From positions 1-64,000 of the forward strand of contig NZ_JXOK01000061.1 of the NCBI RefSeq assembly GCF_000830505.1: a stretch of DNA of 64,000 nucleotides. The letters run 5' to 3'. The translations under genes and the position numbers were made by a program. The notes under the pieces were generated by a model, which did not search any database, was not told where the DNA came from, and saw nothing but the letters and a program-made list of their open reading frames with translations. This document shows, one piece after another, positions 44,653 through 55,365 of the stretch (its first letter is position 1; each line of letters starts with the position of its first letter). The stretch is from Vibrio mytili (GTDB taxonomy: Bacteria > Pseudomonadota > Gammaproteobacteria > Enterobacterales > Vibrionaceae).

Positions 44653-45792
44653 TTATTTGCCAAAGAGGTACAAGTATTCCTCATAACCTTGTTTCGCCAT
44701 TTGATCGACGGAGACAAACTTCATAGCAGCGGAGTTCATGCAATAACGTAACCCAGTTGGTTTTGGGCCATCTTCAAACACGTGACCCAAATGAGAGTCG
44801 CCAAATTTGCTTCGGACTTCGGTTCTTGGGTACAACAGTTTGTAATCAGTTTTTTCCACGATGTAACCTGGATTTATTGGTCTAGTGAAACTTGGCCAAC
44901 CTGTCCCTGACTTGTACTTGTCTGTCGAGGAAAATAGCGGCTCACCGGTGACAATATCAACGTAGATACCAGCAGCTTTATTGTCCCAATACGCATTGTC
45001 AAAGGGCTTTTCTGTTCCGTCTTCCTGAGTTACGTAATATTGCAATTCGGTGAGATTGGACTTTATTTCCGCTTGTGAAGGCTTTTTGTATGGCTTCACT
45101 TTCTTCAGCAGTTTTTTCTCATTAATAAGCTGACGTAATGTTTTAGGATGCTCTTTTCGATCATCGCCAAACACTTGGTCCAGATACTTATCGCGCCCTG
45201 ATGCATAGCGGTAGTACTTGTACTTCAAGCTGCTCTTTTTGTAATAATCTTGATGGTACTCTTCGGCTGGATAGAAAGTCTCAAATTTGATGAGCTCTGT
45301 TTTCAGTGGTTTGGGATAGATCATCGCTTGGTCGATTTCCATCATGAATTGTTCGGCAATGTGTTTTTGCTCAGCATTGTGATAGAAAATTGCTGGACGA
45401 TATTGCGGTCCTCGGTCAACAAAAGATCCTTTATCGTCGGTTGGGTCGATATGGCGGAAGAAATAATCTAGCACTTGCTCGTAGCTTACGACGCTTGGAT
45501 CGTATTTGACTTCGACCACTTCGATATGGCCAGATTTTCCTGAGGATACTTGGCGATAGGTTGGATTTTTCACATGTCCTCCAGAATACCCAGAGATGAC
45601 ATCGACAACCCCGTCAAGTTGCTCTAAATCCGACTCTGTACACCAAAAACAGCCTCCTGCGAGTGTCGCGACCTGCAGGTCTTTTTTTGTGTCCATCTTG
45701 TCCATCGTGTCAGCACTGCTCGTCTGGCTCACCAGTAGTAATACCGGAAGTACGAGAGAGAGCCCAATCAACAGTTTAGATATTACTTTCAT
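44653..45792 (-). CDS. msrAB: bifunctional peptide methionine sulphoxide reductase MsrA/MsrB, exported
   Basis: A 379-residue fusion with a signal peptide (about 1-27), so it works in the envelope. The MsrA domain (about 38-200) has the catalytic GGCFWC (Cys48) and repairs S-methionine sulphoxide. The MsrB domain (about 245-370) has the catalytic Cys in [11 protein letters not shown] and repairs the R form. The CxxC pairs that bind zinc in many MsrB proteins are absent ([10 protein letters not shown]), so this is the zinc-free type. It is a single gene. Confidence 0.94.
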   Translation of the reverse strand: MKVISKLLIGLSLVLPVLLLVSQTSSADTMDKMDTKKDLQVATLAGGCFWCTESDLEQLDGVVDVISGYSGGHVKNPTYRQVSSGKSGHIEVVEVKYDPSVVSYEQVLDYFFRHIDPTDDKGSFVDRGPQYRPAIFYHNAEQKHIAEQFMMEIDQAMIYPKPLKTELIKFETFYPAEEYHQDYYKKSSLKYKYYRYASGRDKYLDQVFGDDRKEHPKTLRQLINEKKLLKKVKPYKKPSQAEIKSNLTELQYYVTQEDGTEKPFDNAYWDNKAAGIYVDIVTGEPLFSSTDKYKSGTGWPSFTRPINPGYIVEKTDYKLLYPRTEVRSKFGDSHLGHVFEDGPKPTGLRYCMNSAAMKFVSVDQMAKQGYEEYLYLFGK

Positions 45793-45976
45793 AACTACCT
45801 CAAACCTTATCTTCAGTTGTTTGTTTTCCTTTGATACGTAATTAGAAAGGTTGTAGAACGAAAAAATTACACCGAGTCCAAAAATTTGTTTGCCCTTTAC
45901 TTTGAGAAAGCTACAGTATCGGCATAGAACACAATGGCTGATGAGTCACTGTGACGAGTACTCAATGAGGTAAACC

Positions 45977-46375
45977 ATGCAAGCAGAAGTAAAATGGATC
46001 GAAGATTTTAAATTCCTAGGTCAGTCTCAATCTGGTCACGCTATCGTAATGGATGGTAATGGTGGTGCAACCGCACCAAGCCCAATGGAAATGGTCTTAA
46101 TGGCTGCGGGCGGCTGCAGTTCCGTAGATGTCGTAGATGGTTTAAAAACAGCAGATCAAAAAGTTACATCGGTTAGTGCGAAGTTAACCACAGAACGTCG
46201 TGAGACAGCACCACGTATTTTTACCCAAGTTAACATTCACTTCGAGGTGTCTGGTGATGATCTGAATCCTGATGTGGTGGCCAAAGTCGCAGCGGATTCC
46301 TTGGAGAAGTATTGCTCAGTTTGTTTAATGCTTAGTGAAGCGGTTGAAATGACCCACAGTTGGGAAATTGTTTAA
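45977..46375 (+). CDS. OsmC-family protein (YhfA-like)
   Basis: A 132-residue protein with the OsmC/Ohr fold. The two conserved cysteines are in AAGGCSSVDV and YCSVCLML. YhfA-type members have unclear function; relatives reduce organic hydroperoxides. GATAPSPMEMVLMAAGGCSS is the family signature. It has a GAGGTAAA ribosome-binding site and its own terminator. Confidence 0.9.
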   Translation: MQAEVKWIEDFKFLGQSQSGHAIVMDGNGGATAPSPMEMVLMAAGGCSSVDVVDGLKTADQKVTSVSAKLTTERRETAPRIFTQVNIHFEVSGDDLNPDVVAKVAADSLEKYCSVCLMLSEAVEMTHSWEIV

Positions 46376-46446
46376 GCCATTGAGGTAAAAGCATCTGTTG
46401 TAGAAACGCCTAGAACTCTTGCGGCGTAATATTCAGAAAATAGGAA

Positions 46447-46477
46447 AGAGAAAAGCGTGTGCTTTTCTCTTTTTTTA
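46447..46477 (+). terminator. terminator of the osmC-like gene
   Basis: AGAGAAAAGC and GCTTTTCTCT form a perfect 10-bp stem with a GTGT loop and a T run. Confidence 0.92.
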
Positions 46478-46527
46478 TTCCCTGGTTCACGTACTGTAGA
46501 CGTCGTTGAAAGATATAGGGGGTTCCT

Positions 46528-47082
46528 ATGACAGAGTTAGAAAAAATGATGTCAGGTCAATTATTTAATGGTATGGACGAATCGATTGATTCTATACGCA
46601 TTCATGCCAAGCATGCACTGCGAGCGTTGAACAATAACTTGGATGAGTGTCAACGTGACGAGCTGCAGAAGGCGCTGTTTGGTAAAGCTGGTTTGTGTAT
46701 TGTTCAAGCTCCATTTCATTGTGAGTTTGGTAAAACCATTGAAATTGGAGATCAGACCTTTATTAATATGAACGTTGTGATGCTTGATGGTGCCAAAATC
46801 ACCATTGGCAATCATGTGCTTATCGGTCCGAGTGCGCAATTTTATACCGCGTCTCACTCGCTTGATTATCGTCGTCGCCGTGATTGGGAAACCTTTTGCC
46901 AGCCAATCACAGTGGAAGACGATGTTTGGATTGGAGGGAATGTCGTCATCAACCAAGGCGTGACTATCGGTGCACGCTCGGTGATTGCCGCGAACTCTGT
47001 CGTTAACAGTGATGTTCCACCGGACAGCCTGTATGGCGGTACGCCAGCTAAATTGATTCGTCGATTAAATGAGGAAACATAA
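46528..47082 (+). CDS. maa: maltose/galactoside O-acetyltransferase family protein
   Basis: A 184-residue left-handed beta-helix acetyltransferase that moves acetyl from acetyl-CoA to a sugar. It has the N-terminal Mac domain (EKMMSGQLFNGMDES), the hexapeptide repeats (IGDQTFINMNVVMLDGAKIT), the catalytic His in YTASHSLDYRRR, and the end motif GGTPAKLIRRL. Length is normal. The physiological substrate of Maa enzymes is uncertain. It is a single gene. Confidence 0.9.
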   Translation: MTELEKMMSGQLFNGMDESIDSIRIHAKHALRALNNNLDECQRDELQKALFGKAGLCIVQAPFHCEFGKTIEIGDQTFINMNVVMLDGAKITIGNHVLIGPSAQFYTASHSLDYRRRRDWETFCQPITVEDDVWIGGNVVINQGVTIGARSVIAANSVVNSDVPPDSLYGGTPAKLIRRLNEET

Positions 47083-47217
47083 ACGTATATTCTGAACCAG
47101 CTAGCTCGGTTGTGCAGATTCTAGCGGGTCTCCTTGTTAGTGGACAGAACGTGAGCGCTAACAATAGAAATCGCGCATTTTGCAACTCACGTTTTGTCGT
47201 CATTTTCACTATTCAAA

Positions 47218-47400
47218 TTAAGACTGAATAATAATTTGATCGCCATCAGCCATGACTAGGCTTGCCTTATTTTGTTTAATAAGTTGTGCTGCGCAAGGAG
47301 GCGTGACTGCTTGAATATCACCTTTTATTTTTAGTGTTGATGTTTCCCAAGCTTGATCTCGATATTTGCCCGATTGAGTATATTGAATAAGTACTTTCAT
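47218..47400 (-). CDS. 60-residue conserved small protein
   Basis: A short protein, MKVLIQYTQSGKYRDQAWET and then a hydrophilic C-terminal half, preceded by a strong AAGGAAAACG ribosome-binding site. There is no signal peptide or TM helix and a single Cys. The predicted fold is mostly beta strand. I do not recognise the family. It stands alone on the minus strand between maa and the LysR gene. Confidence 0.65.
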   Translation of the reverse strand: MKVLIQYTQSGKYRDQAWETSTLKIKGDIQAVTPPCAAQLIKQNKASLVMADGDQIIIQS

Positions 47401-47631
47401 ATCGTTTTCCTTGATGTATGTTGAGTCTTATACTCAAGTGACTTCAAGAGAATTTCTCGCTGAACAAACACCTTAAGGTTACTTGAGTATATTAACATTA
47501 ACGGGCTTTTTGCTGTTACGCAGTGGTTAAAAGTGAAACATTAGTTTAACCAAATGGTGCTGTTCTTTATGCTTTATAGGCGGTAAATTCTTTGATTTAG
47601 ATCAACGTTTTATTTCGGGCTTGTGTCGAGG

Positions 47632-48546
47632 TTACTTATCATAACGGTCCCAGTAAGGCATGTCTGTCCCTAACTTTTCACTGATAAAGTCAATAAACAC
47701 TCTGACTTTTAACGGCATGTGTTTTCGTTCTGGAAAGACAGCATAAACCGCGTGTTCTGGGAGGTCATAGCCTTCCAATATCGGCTTGAGGTTGCCAGCA
47801 GCAATATCACGAGAAGCGATAAAAGTAGGAAGTTGAGCAACTCCGGAACTTTTCAGCAGCATCTGGCGGATCGCTTCACTGTTATTGACGACAAAGTTTC
47901 CCCGCGGTAGTACCTTGTATTCATTACCATTGTGAATGAATAGCCATTCTACTCCGCCGCGGAAATAAGAATAGAGGAGGCAATTATGCATGACCAAATC
48001 ACTTGGTTTTTGAGGCGTTCCGTGTTGCTCCAGATATTGTGGTGAGGCACATAGCACACTCTTACATGGCGCAAGACGCTTTGCTACCAAGTTTGAAGAA
48101 TCTAACTTGCCAATTCGAATCCCCAGATCAAAGCCGTCTTTTACTAAGTCGACCATTTTGTCTTCAAGATGCAAGTCCACTTCAATTTTAGGGTATCGAG
48201 CAAGAAACTCGCTGATTAAAGGTGCGATGTGCAAGACACCAAACGACATCGGTACGGTAAGCTTAAGTATGCCTTGCGGAGAGCCTTGTAGCTCCGATAC
48301 GGCATCGATGCCTTGCTGAGCGAGGTTGACAGCCTGGGAAGCATATTCAAAATATCGTTTCCCCGCTTCGGTCAGACTCAACTTGCGTGTAGTGCGGTTA
48401 AGCAATCGGATGCCGAGTTCGTCTTCAAGTTGATTGATGCGTTTGCTGATAGCAGATTTGGTAAGATTGAGCTGTTTTGCGGCAAGCGAAAAACTGCCGC
48501 ACTCAACCACCGCCACAAATATCGGTAGAGAGGCGAGTGTATTCAC
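47632..48546 (-). CDS. LysR-family transcriptional regulator
   Basis: A 304-residue regulator. Its winged-helix domain (1-60) has AVVECGSFSLAAKQLNLTKS and AISKRINQLEDELGIRLLNR, and its effector-binding domain begins near residue 90 (GILKLTVPMSFGVLHIAPLI). The type resembles the DNA-binding LysR group close to AaeR/DsdC-unlike, CrgA-type regulators that control oxidoreductases or efflux, but no target can be named. It starts with GTG. It is divergent from yjjG, about 120 bases apart. Confidence 0.9.
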   Translation of the reverse strand: MNTLASLPIFVAVVECGSFSLAAKQLNLTKSAISKRINQLEDELGIRLLNRTTRKLSLTEAGKRYFEYASQAVNLAQQGIDAVSELQGSPQGILKLTVPMSFGVLHIAPLISEFLARYPKIEVDLHLEDKMVDLVKDGFDLGIRIGKLDSSNLVAKRLAPCKSVLCASPQYLEQHGTPQKPSDLVMHNCLLYSYFRGGVEWLFIHNGNEYKVLPRGNFVVNNSEAIRQMLLKSSGVAQLPTFIASRDIAAGNLKPILEGYDLPEHAVYAVFPERKHMPLKVRVFIDFISEKLGTDMPYWDRYDK

Positions 48547-48669
48547 ACGAATTTCCAGTGATTGTTGAATTTAAAGATACAATTAATTTCCTATTATAGA
48601 GATTATCTTCAGGAAGAAAACAATCTAAACTGGGCTCTTATTAACATGGTCTGATATAGAGATGAGAAA

Positions 48670-49344
48670 ATGAAGTACGATTGGATTCTATTTGATGCTG
48701 ACGAAACCTTGTTTCACTTTGACGCCTTCAAAGGTTTGCAGTTGATGTTCTCACGCAAAGGTGTCGACTTTACCGAACAAGACTTTACTCACTATCAACA
48801 AGTGAATAAGCCTCTGTGGGTCGATTATCAAGACGGTAAAGTGACCGCGGATGAATTAAAACATCGTCGTTTTACTGAATGGGCAGAAAAGCTCAATACC
48901 ACCACGGCAGAACTAAACAGTGCATTTTTAGATGCCATGGCTGACATATGCCGTTTATTGCCGGGTGCTAAAGAGCTGATGGAATCGCTCCAAGGTAAGG
49001 CTAAAATGGGGATCATCACCAATGGTTTTACAGAGCTTCAAGCTATTCGACTTGAACGCACTGGCATGGCGCACTATTTTGACCACGTGGTCATTTCTGA
49101 GCAGGTGGGGGTTGCAAAGCCAGATTTGGGCATATTTGAATACGCGATGCAGCAAATGGGGCAACCGTGTAAAACCCGCGTATTGATGGTCGGCGATAAT
49201 CTGCATTCTGATATTCTTGGAGGCAATAACTTTGGGATTGAAACGTGTTGGCTCAACACTGCGGGCGCAAGTGTGGATGAAAAAATCACTCCGAGTTATA
49301 CCGTTAAGTCTCTTTGCGAGTTAAAGAATATTTTGGTCGCGTAG
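48670..49344 (+). CDS. yjjG: pyrimidine 5'-nucleotidase YjjG
   Basis: A 224-residue HAD-family phosphatase. Motif I is FDADETLFHFD (nucleophile Asp), motif II ITNGF, motif III Lys in GVAKPDLGIFEYA and motif IV VGDNLHSDILGG. Start MKYDWILFDADETLF is typical of YjjG, which removes phosphate from dUMP, dTMP and unnatural pyrimidine nucleotides. GAGATGAG serves as a ribosome-binding site. It is a single gene. Confidence 0.92.
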   Translation: MKYDWILFDADETLFHFDAFKGLQLMFSRKGVDFTEQDFTHYQQVNKPLWVDYQDGKVTADELKHRRFTEWAEKLNTTTAELNSAFLDAMADICRLLPGAKELMESLQGKAKMGIITNGFTELQAIRLERTGMAHYFDHVVISEQVGVAKPDLGIFEYAMQQMGQPCKTRVLMVGDNLHSDILGGNNFGIETCWLNTAGASVDEKITPSYTVKSLCELKNILVA

Positions 49345-49411
49345 CTCATTCGCAGTACAGTAAGCGTAGTGGACGACGATAAAATATAAGTCTAAAAAAG
49401 CAGGGAAAACC

Positions 49412-49951
49412 ATGACAGATATAAAGACGTTAGACAGTAAAGTCGTTTATCAGAATAAATGGATGACCGTTCGTGAGGATAAAATTCAACGTCAAAGCGG
49501 AGCCGAAGGTATTTATGGTGTGGTAGACAAGCCAGACTTTGTCGCGATTCTGGCTGTCGATAATGGCATGATTCATTTGGTTCAGCAGTATCGTTATACG
49601 ATAAGCCAACGTTGTTGGGAAATTCCTCAAGGATCTTGGGAGTCGAATCCTGATGTTGATCCTCTCGAGCTCGCCAAAGGAGAGCTACGTGAGGAAACAG
49701 GTATGCTTGCGGGGTCAATGGAGTACGTGGGTGCGCAGTTTACTGCTTATGGTTTCTTAAATCAGACTTGCCATGTTTACTTCGCAACTCATCTTACTGA
49801 AGTAGGGAATCAGCTAGACAGCGAAGAAGAGGATCTGATTACTCAGGCGTTTACTGTTAAAGAGTTCGAGCAGATGATGCTAGATGGCACCATTAAAGAC
49901 AGTGTCACTATCGCCGCCTATGGGTTGGCGAAGCTGAAAGGTTTGATTTAA
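49412..49951 (+). CDS. NUDIX hydrolase
   Basis: A 179-residue hydrolase, probably acting on ADP-ribose or a nucleotide-sugar. The NUDIX box is PQGSWESNPDVDPLELAKGE followed by LREETGM; compared with the consensus it has an insertion before the helix and Gly in place of the Arg of the REL segment. The catalytic EE is kept. YRYTISQRCWEIPQGSWE resembles the ADP-ribose pyrophosphatase group, in which this insertion is seen. It has an AGGGAAA ribosome-binding site. Confidence 0.87.
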   Translation: MTDIKTLDSKVVYQNKWMTVREDKIQRQSGAEGIYGVVDKPDFVAILAVDNGMIHLVQQYRYTISQRCWEIPQGSWESNPDVDPLELAKGELREETGMLAGSMEYVGAQFTAYGFLNQTCHVYFATHLTEVGNQLDSEEEDLITQAFTVKEFEQMMLDGTIKDSVTIAAYGLAKLKGLI

Positions 49952-49999
49952 AAAAAGCCCTAATAAACAGTACTATAAAGAGCTTTACTATTCAGGGCG

Positions 50000-50034
50000 C
50001 TGTACCCAAGCAAGTCTTAACTGCTTGGGTACAG
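50000..50034. other. 13-bp perfect inverted repeat between convergent genes
   Basis: CTGTACCCAAGCA and TGCTTGGGTACAG are perfect inverted copies around a 9-base spacer. No T run follows on either strand. Between two convergent genes it may end or protect both transcripts, or be a binding site. Confidence 0.6.
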
Positions 50035-50055
50035 AGGCAAAGCAAGTGCTGAAGG

Positions 50056-50490
50056 TTATTTGTCTACCTTCTTACCTAGGATTTCGACTTTTGCTTTTTT
50101 AGTTACGCCTGCGACTTGCAGCGCAGTATTACCAACCGATTCGTAGCCCAATTCTATCTTGTCGATTTTTGCATCGTCTTTGGTTGGTAGGCTCAGACTT
50201 CTTGATGACATACCTTTGGTAAGAACCCCTAGGCTATCGAACGTTTTCTCCTTTCCATTACTCATGATTACCTTGATGCTTTTCAAGTTTACGGTGCCTT
50301 GGGTGCACTTTATCTTGATATGGCTAAAACGTGTTTTTGCAAAGGGTGATAGAGGGTTCACGGTATCGGTTTCGGATTTAAAGCTGACGGTTTTATCGGC
50401 AATGGTATTCCAATCATTATCACTGGCGATCGATTGAAAAGATGCAACAGCGATCAATAGGCAGAGAGTTATGAGTTTTAACAGTTTCAT
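50056..50490 (-). CDS. small exported protein of unknown function (DUF2541-like outline)
   Basis: A 144-residue protein with a clean signal peptide (1-22, ending SIAS). The mature part is beta-rich (SHIKIKCTQGTVNLKSIKVI) with one Cys and basic C-terminal end KKAKVEILGKKVDK. The layout of strands recalls E. coli YaaI (DUF2541), but the similarity is weak and should be taken as a hint only. The start has a strong AAGGGAC site. It is a single gene. Confidence 0.7.
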   Translation of the reverse strand: MKLLKLITLCLLIAVASFQSIASDNDWNTIADKTVSFKSETDTVNPLSPFAKTRFSHIKIKCTQGTVNLKSIKVIMSNGKEKTFDSLGVLTKGMSSRSLSLPTKDDAKIDKIELGYESVGNTALQVAGVTKKAKVEILGKKVDK

Positions 50491-50781
50491 ATGTGTCCCT
50501 TAGCTTGATGAAGTGTAATTCGATGACTTTATATTTCGCTTTGGTTGATTCGTGAATGAAATGACGCTTTGCTAACATCGTACGATAATAGCTGAACTTT
50601 TGGATTTTAGTGCAATTTATTGCGTAACTGTTTGCGTGTTACTGACGCCGATTCTGCAGTCTATTCAAAAGTCACTTACAAGACACTAGTGGTAATTTAC
50701 TTATCTTTACGACTCCTCACCTTGTGCCTATACGTCCATTAGCAGTATAAAATAGTAACAACTATTTACTTCTCAATTTCT

Positions 50782-51941
50782 ATGAATCATAAGAAAAAAT
50801 GGCTATTTTTGTGTGGGATTATTCTCGTTGGTGCGGCTGTTGGCTACTTTTTGCAACGTCCCGAACCGGTCGCAGGATATGCGACAGAACCCGTGCGAAA
50901 GGTCATATCGAAAAAGCCGTTCTTGCCAATGGGATGCTCCAAGCATCGAAGCTCGTCAATGTGGGCGCTCAGGTGTCTGGTCAAATCCAGAGTTTAGCAG
51001 TCAGTCTGGGTGACGAGGTTGAGCAAGGTGATCTTATTGCCCAAATTGACAGTTTGACGCAACAAAACAGTTTGAAAGAAGCCCAGGCGTCACTCAATAG
51101 CCTCAATGCACAATACACAGCCAAGCAGGCTCAAATTAAACAAGCTCATTATGAATATATACGTCAGAAAGGCATGTTGGCCGCAAATGCGAGCTCAAGA
51201 GCTGAGTATGAAAAAGCGGAAGCATCCTTAACTATCTACAAAGCGGAATTGGCGCAGCTTGAGGCGGAAATTGAAAAGGCCAAAATAAATGTAGACAGCG
51301 CTCAAGTTGATCTTGGTTATACAACGATTAACGCCCCAATGGACGGTACCGTGGTTTATACCGCCGTAGAACAAGGCCAAACGGTCAACGCCAACCAGAC
51401 CACACCAACTATTATTGAACTGGCAAAGCTCGATACAATGACGGTAAAGGCTGAGATCTCTGAAGCGGATGTCATCTTTGTTCATCCGGGTCAAACTGCC
51501 GTGTTTACTATTCTTGGTAAGCCAAGTCAAAAATTTGAAGGCACGCTACGTGCGATTGAGCCAGGTCCAACCATCATGGATGGTGACGACAGTGATTTAG
51601 CCATTTCTGATAGCGATGCAATTTATTACAACGCTGTGTTTGATGTTGAGAATCCCAACCGCATCTTGCGCATAGGTATGACTGCTCAAGTCTCAATTGT
51701 TTTGCAAGAGTCTCAAGATACATTACTTATCCCAGCACAAGTATTGCAAAAAGCGAGTGGCAAAGAGGCTTACACGGTTCCGGTTCTCGAAAATGGGCAA
51801 GTGTTACAAAAGCCAGTCAAAGTCGGTATCAACAATAAAGTGATGGTAGAAGTTCTTTCTGGTTTGAAAGAAGGAGAGCAGGTGGTTCTTGGCTCAACGT
51901 TGGATGCTAGCTCATCTGGCCGTGGTGGCGACCTAGGATGA
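50782..51941 (+). pseudogene. macA: MacA-like periplasmic adaptor (RND/HlyD-type fusion protein), interrupted by a single-base deletion
   Basis: With one base restored near 50909 the frame gives 386 residues. The first frame carries the TM anchor (LFLCGIILVGAAVGYFL) and stops early; the right continuation is GHIEKAVLANGMLQASKLVN, then the lipoyl-like half (GAQVSGQIQSLAVSLGDEVE), a coiled-coil hairpin, and the barrel domain with VKAEISEADVIFVHPGQ. AAAGGTCAT probably should read AAAGGGTCAT. It links the MacB pump to the outer-membrane channel. Next gene starts 10 bases later. Confidence 0.87.
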
Positions 51942-51950
51942 GGTTCTAGC

Positions 51951-53912
51951 ATGAGTCAGGTACTATTAAAGGTCGAAGACTTAACGCGAAGCTTTGTTTC
52001 TGGTGACGAGTCACTCACTGTGCTTAACCACATCAATTTAGAGATTAAACGCGGTGAAATGGTAGCAATCGTGGGAGCTTCCGGTTCAGGCAAATCGACG
52101 CTAATGAATGTGCTGGGTTGCTTAGATAAGCCTACCAGCGGGCGTTACTTCATCAATGGACAAAATGTATCGGCACTCGGTTCGGATGAACTGGCGCAAC
52201 TAAGACGCGAATATTTTGGTTTTATCTTTCAGAGATACCATCTGCTCAGTGATTTGACCGCGGTGGGTAATGTTGAAGTGCCGGCGGTTTATGCTGGCGT
52301 GCCTTATCGTCAACGCACTGAGCGCGCAGAGTTTTTACTTTCACGACTCGGTTTGGGAGAGAGACTAACGCATAAACCGAATCAGTTGAGCGGCGGGCAA
52401 CAGCAGCGGGTCAGTGTGGCTCGTGCTCTAATGAATGGCGGTGAAGTGATTCTGGCGGATGAACCGACTGGTGCCTTAGACAGCCATAGCGGAGAGGAGA
52501 TGATGGCTCTGCTTAGAGAACTTCACCAATTGGGCCACACGATCATTTTAGTGACGCATGATATGAGCGTGGCAAATTTTGCTGATCGTATTATCGAAAT
52601 CAAAGACGGGGAAATCATCTCCGACAAACATAATACCCAAACCAATCACCAGCAGCAGGCGCAAACGGCGCAAACAACCAACAAGCAGAGTCATCAAGAC
52701 GCCAGTAAGTGGTGGAAATTGGATAGTTTTGTTGATGCGCTAAAGATGGCGTTGCTTGCTATGTCCAGCCATAGAATGCGTACCTTTTTAACTATGTTGG
52801 GCATTATTATCGGCATCGCTTCTGTCGTATCTGTGGTTGCATTGGGTAACGGTTCTCAGCAGCAGATTTTATCTAATATTGCTTCCATGGGTACAAATAC
52901 CATCGATATTCGGCCCGGACAGGGATTCGGTGATCGTCGCTCTGGAAGGGTTAGAACGCTAACGGCGGCCGATGCTGAATCATTAAAGAACCTACCATTT
53001 GTTGACAGTGTGACGCCTTCATTATCTAACAGTGTCACGGTACGGTATGGCAATCAGGATGCCTCAGCCTCAGCGGAAGGGGTTGGGGAAGACTACTTCC
53101 GTGTACGAGGCTATGAAATCTCACAAGGGCAGTTTTGGGACGAAGACAGTGTTGGCTCACTGGCACAAGAAGCGGTGATAGATGACAATACTAGAAAAGA
53201 GCTTTTCGCTGATCGTAGCCCGATAGGCGAAGTGATTTTCCTTGGCTCGCTGCCAGTGCGCATAGTTGGCGTCACGCAGAAGAAAAATGATGCATTTGGG
53301 AACAGTGAAGCCCTGAAAGTTTGGGTGCCATACACGACCATGTCTGGGCGCATGATGGGACAGAGATACCTGAATGGAATCACAGTGCGGATTGATGAAA
53401 ATGCCCCAAGCAGTGCGGCGGAACAAAGTATCATCAAGTTACTCAAAATGCGTCATGGTACGCAAGACTTCTTTACTATTAACACGGATACCATCCGCCA
53501 AAATATTGAGAAGACTACGGCAACGATGACGTTGCTTATCTCTGCGATTGCAGTGATTTCTCTTATCGTTGGTGGTATCGGTGTTATGAACATTATGCTG
53601 GTTTCGGTTACTGAGCGGACCAAAGAAATTGGTGTGCGAATGGCGGTCGGTGCAAGGCAGGCCGATATTCTACGACAGTTTTTGATAGAAGCAGTGCTGG
53701 TCTGTTTATTCGGCGGAGTAACGGGCATTGGCTTAGCGTTTCTGGTTGGTTTTATATTTAGTTCGTCCGGCAGCAGCTTCCAAATGATTTACTCGATGAA
53801 CTCTATTCTTTGGGCGTTTATCTGTTCAACACTGATTGGTATTGCGTTTGGCTTTTTGCCAGCGCGCAACGCAGCAAAACTCGATCCCATAGAAGCATTA
53901 GCGAGAGACTAA
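51951..53912 (+). CDS. macB: MacB-type ABC efflux transporter
   Basis: A 653-residue protein with an N-terminal ATPase (1-230: Walker [10 protein letters not shown], signature [15 protein letters not shown], Walker [13 protein letters not shown]) followed by a linker, TM1 (about 275-295), a large periplasmic domain, and three C-terminal TM helices with the FtsX-like region. MacB proteins export macrolides, lipopeptides, or toxins by moving the adaptor mechanically. The order adaptor-MacB-outer-membrane channel, all tightly packed, makes a full tripartite pump. Confidence 0.93.
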   Translation: MSQVLLKVEDLTRSFVSGDESLTVLNHINLEIKRGEMVAIVGASGSGKSTLMNVLGCLDKPTSGRYFINGQNVSALGSDELAQLRREYFGFIFQRYHLLSDLTAVGNVEVPAVYAGVPYRQRTERAEFLLSRLGLGERLTHKPNQLSGGQQQRVSVARALMNGGEVILADEPTGALDSHSGEEMMALLRELHQLGHTIILVTHDMSVANFADRIIEIKDGEIISDKHNTQTNHQQQAQTAQTTNKQSHQDASKWWKLDSFVDALKMALLAMSSHRMRTFLTMLGIIIGIASVVSVVALGNGSQQQILSNIASMGTNTIDIRPGQGFGDRRSGRVRTLTAADAESLKNLPFVDSVTPSLSNSVTVRYGNQDASASAEGVGEDYFRVRGYEISQGQFWDEDSVGSLAQEAVIDDNTRKELFADRSPIGEVIFLGSLPVRIVGVTQKKNDAFGNSEALKVWVPYTTMSGRMMGQRYLNGITVRIDENAPSSAAEQSIIKLLKMRHGTQDFFTINTDTIRQNIEKTTATMTLLISAIAVISLIVGGIGVMNIMLVSVTERTKEIGVRMAVGARQADILRQFLIEAVLVCLFGGVTGIGLAFLVGFIFSSSGSSFQMIYSMNSILWAFICSTLIGIAFGFLPARNAAKLDPIEALARD

Positions 53913-53913
53913 C

Positions 53914-55308
53914 ATGACTAAGACACTGAAATTTAACGCACGCTGTGTTGCGATGGCAATAGTTGCGCTTTTCCTGTCTGGCTGTGGTTCTTTGATGCGC
54001 ACAGAATACCAGGCTCCAGAAGTTCAAGTGCCGACCCACTGGCAACAGGTTCAGGTTGCCAGTGATGTTGCCGTTGATCCTTGGTGGTTGGCGTTTAACG
54101 ATTCAAATTTGAACCGCTACATCAATCAGGTTCTTGCACAAAACAACGATATGGCGCTGGCGACATTGACCTTAAAGAAAGCGCGTTTGCAGTTAGGGTT
54201 AGCGCAAGATGATTTGTTCCCAACCTTCAACTCATCGACATCCGGGCAAGTTGCAAAGTCGTTAGACTCAGGCGAATCAACCGATAGTTACAGCACCAAT
54301 TTGTCTGTCAGCTATGAGCTTGATCTGTGGGGGAAAATATCTGCTGATATTGATCAGGCGAAATGGACGGCAATGGCAAGTCAACAAGATCGTGAAGCCA
54401 CTGCTCAAAGCTTGGTGGCGACAACGGCATCGCTCTATTGGCAAGTTGGGTACCTGAAGCAGCGTTTGCAGTTAGGTCGACATAACATTGACGATGCGCA
54501 GCAAACGCTGAATCTTATTCAGAAACAATATGAGTTGGGGGCGGTTGATCAGCTTGATGTGTTGGAAGCGAAAAGTGCACTGGCGAGCCTTAAAGCCCAG
54601 CAAAGCGCGTTCGAGCAAAGCTTGGTAGAAGCCAATAATGCGTTTGCTATCTTGTTCAATCAGCCGCCAAAGACAATGGGTGACAACATTCGAATGTTAC
54701 CTGAGGAGCGTATTCCATCGTTAAATGTCGGTGTACCAGCCGATTTGTTAATTCGTCGCCCGGATATCAAAGCCGCGATTTATAAAGTGAAATCGGCGTT
54801 GGCAAACAAAGATGCTGCTGATCTCGATTATTTACCCGAGTTAACTCTCACGGGAGCTCTAGGAGGGTCTTCGGAAGCTCTTAAAGACTTGCTATCAAAC
54901 CCGATTGGCAGTTTGGGGGCGGATATTACCCTGCCATTCCTCCGATGGAGTGAGATGGAGAACAACAAAGCGATTTCGGATATTGATTTTCAAACTGCGA
55001 TCGTTAATTACAGAAAAGTGTTATACACCGCATTTCAGGATGTCGAAAATGCTTTGTCGGAACGTGAAAAGTTGATCTATCAGTCAAATCGCTTACAAGA
55101 GCAATACGATGCAGCCAGCGCAGCCGAGAAGATTTATGCGGCGAGATACCAGTACGGTTCAACGTCGATTATGGATTACTTGAACGCGCAAGAAAGCACA
55201 AGAAACGCACAAGCTTCACTGCTTGAAAATCGATACAACCAATTTATTACCCAGGTAACCCTATATCAATCATTAGGCGGCACAGACATCGTGCCGAACG
55301 ATACCTAA
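53914..55308 (+). CDS. NodT/TolC-family outer-membrane efflux lipoprotein
   Basis: A 464-residue protein with a lipoprotein signal (LFLSGCGSL, Cys about 24). It has two repeats of the TolC-type helical hairpin (GAVDQLDVLEAKSALASLKA and YGSTSIMDYLNAQESTRNAQ) and the family motif PADLLIRRPDIKAA. It makes the outer-membrane tunnel of the MacAB-like pump and starts one base after macB. A terminator follows. Confidence 0.93.
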   Translation: MTKTLKFNARCVAMAIVALFLSGCGSLMRTEYQAPEVQVPTHWQQVQVASDVAVDPWWLAFNDSNLNRYINQVLAQNNDMALATLTLKKARLQLGLAQDDLFPTFNSSTSGQVAKSLDSGESTDSYSTNLSVSYELDLWGKISADIDQAKWTAMASQQDREATAQSLVATTASLYWQVGYLKQRLQLGRHNIDDAQQTLNLIQKQYELGAVDQLDVLEAKSALASLKAQQSAFEQSLVEANNAFAILFNQPPKTMGDNIRMLPEERIPSLNVGVPADLLIRRPDIKAAIYKVKSALANKDAADLDYLPELTLTGALGGSSEALKDLLSNPIGSLGADITLPFLRWSEMENNKAISDIDFQTAIVNYRKVLYTAFQDVENALSEREKLIYQSNRLQEQYDAASAAEKIYAARYQYGSTSIMDYLNAQESTRNAQASLLENRYNQFITQVTLYQSLGGTDIVPNDT

Positions 55309-55314
55309 ACAACC

Positions 55315-55345
55315 AAAAGCCCTGAACTTGTGCAGGGCTTTTTAT
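55315..55345. terminator. bidirectional terminator between the efflux operon and phnX
   Basis: AAAAGCCCTG and CAGGGCTTTT form a perfect 10-bp stem with A and T runs on either side, so it can end both the plus-strand efflux operon and the minus-strand phn operon. Confidence 0.92.
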
Positions 55346-55365
55346 ATAGAGCGTTTGCTTTAATT

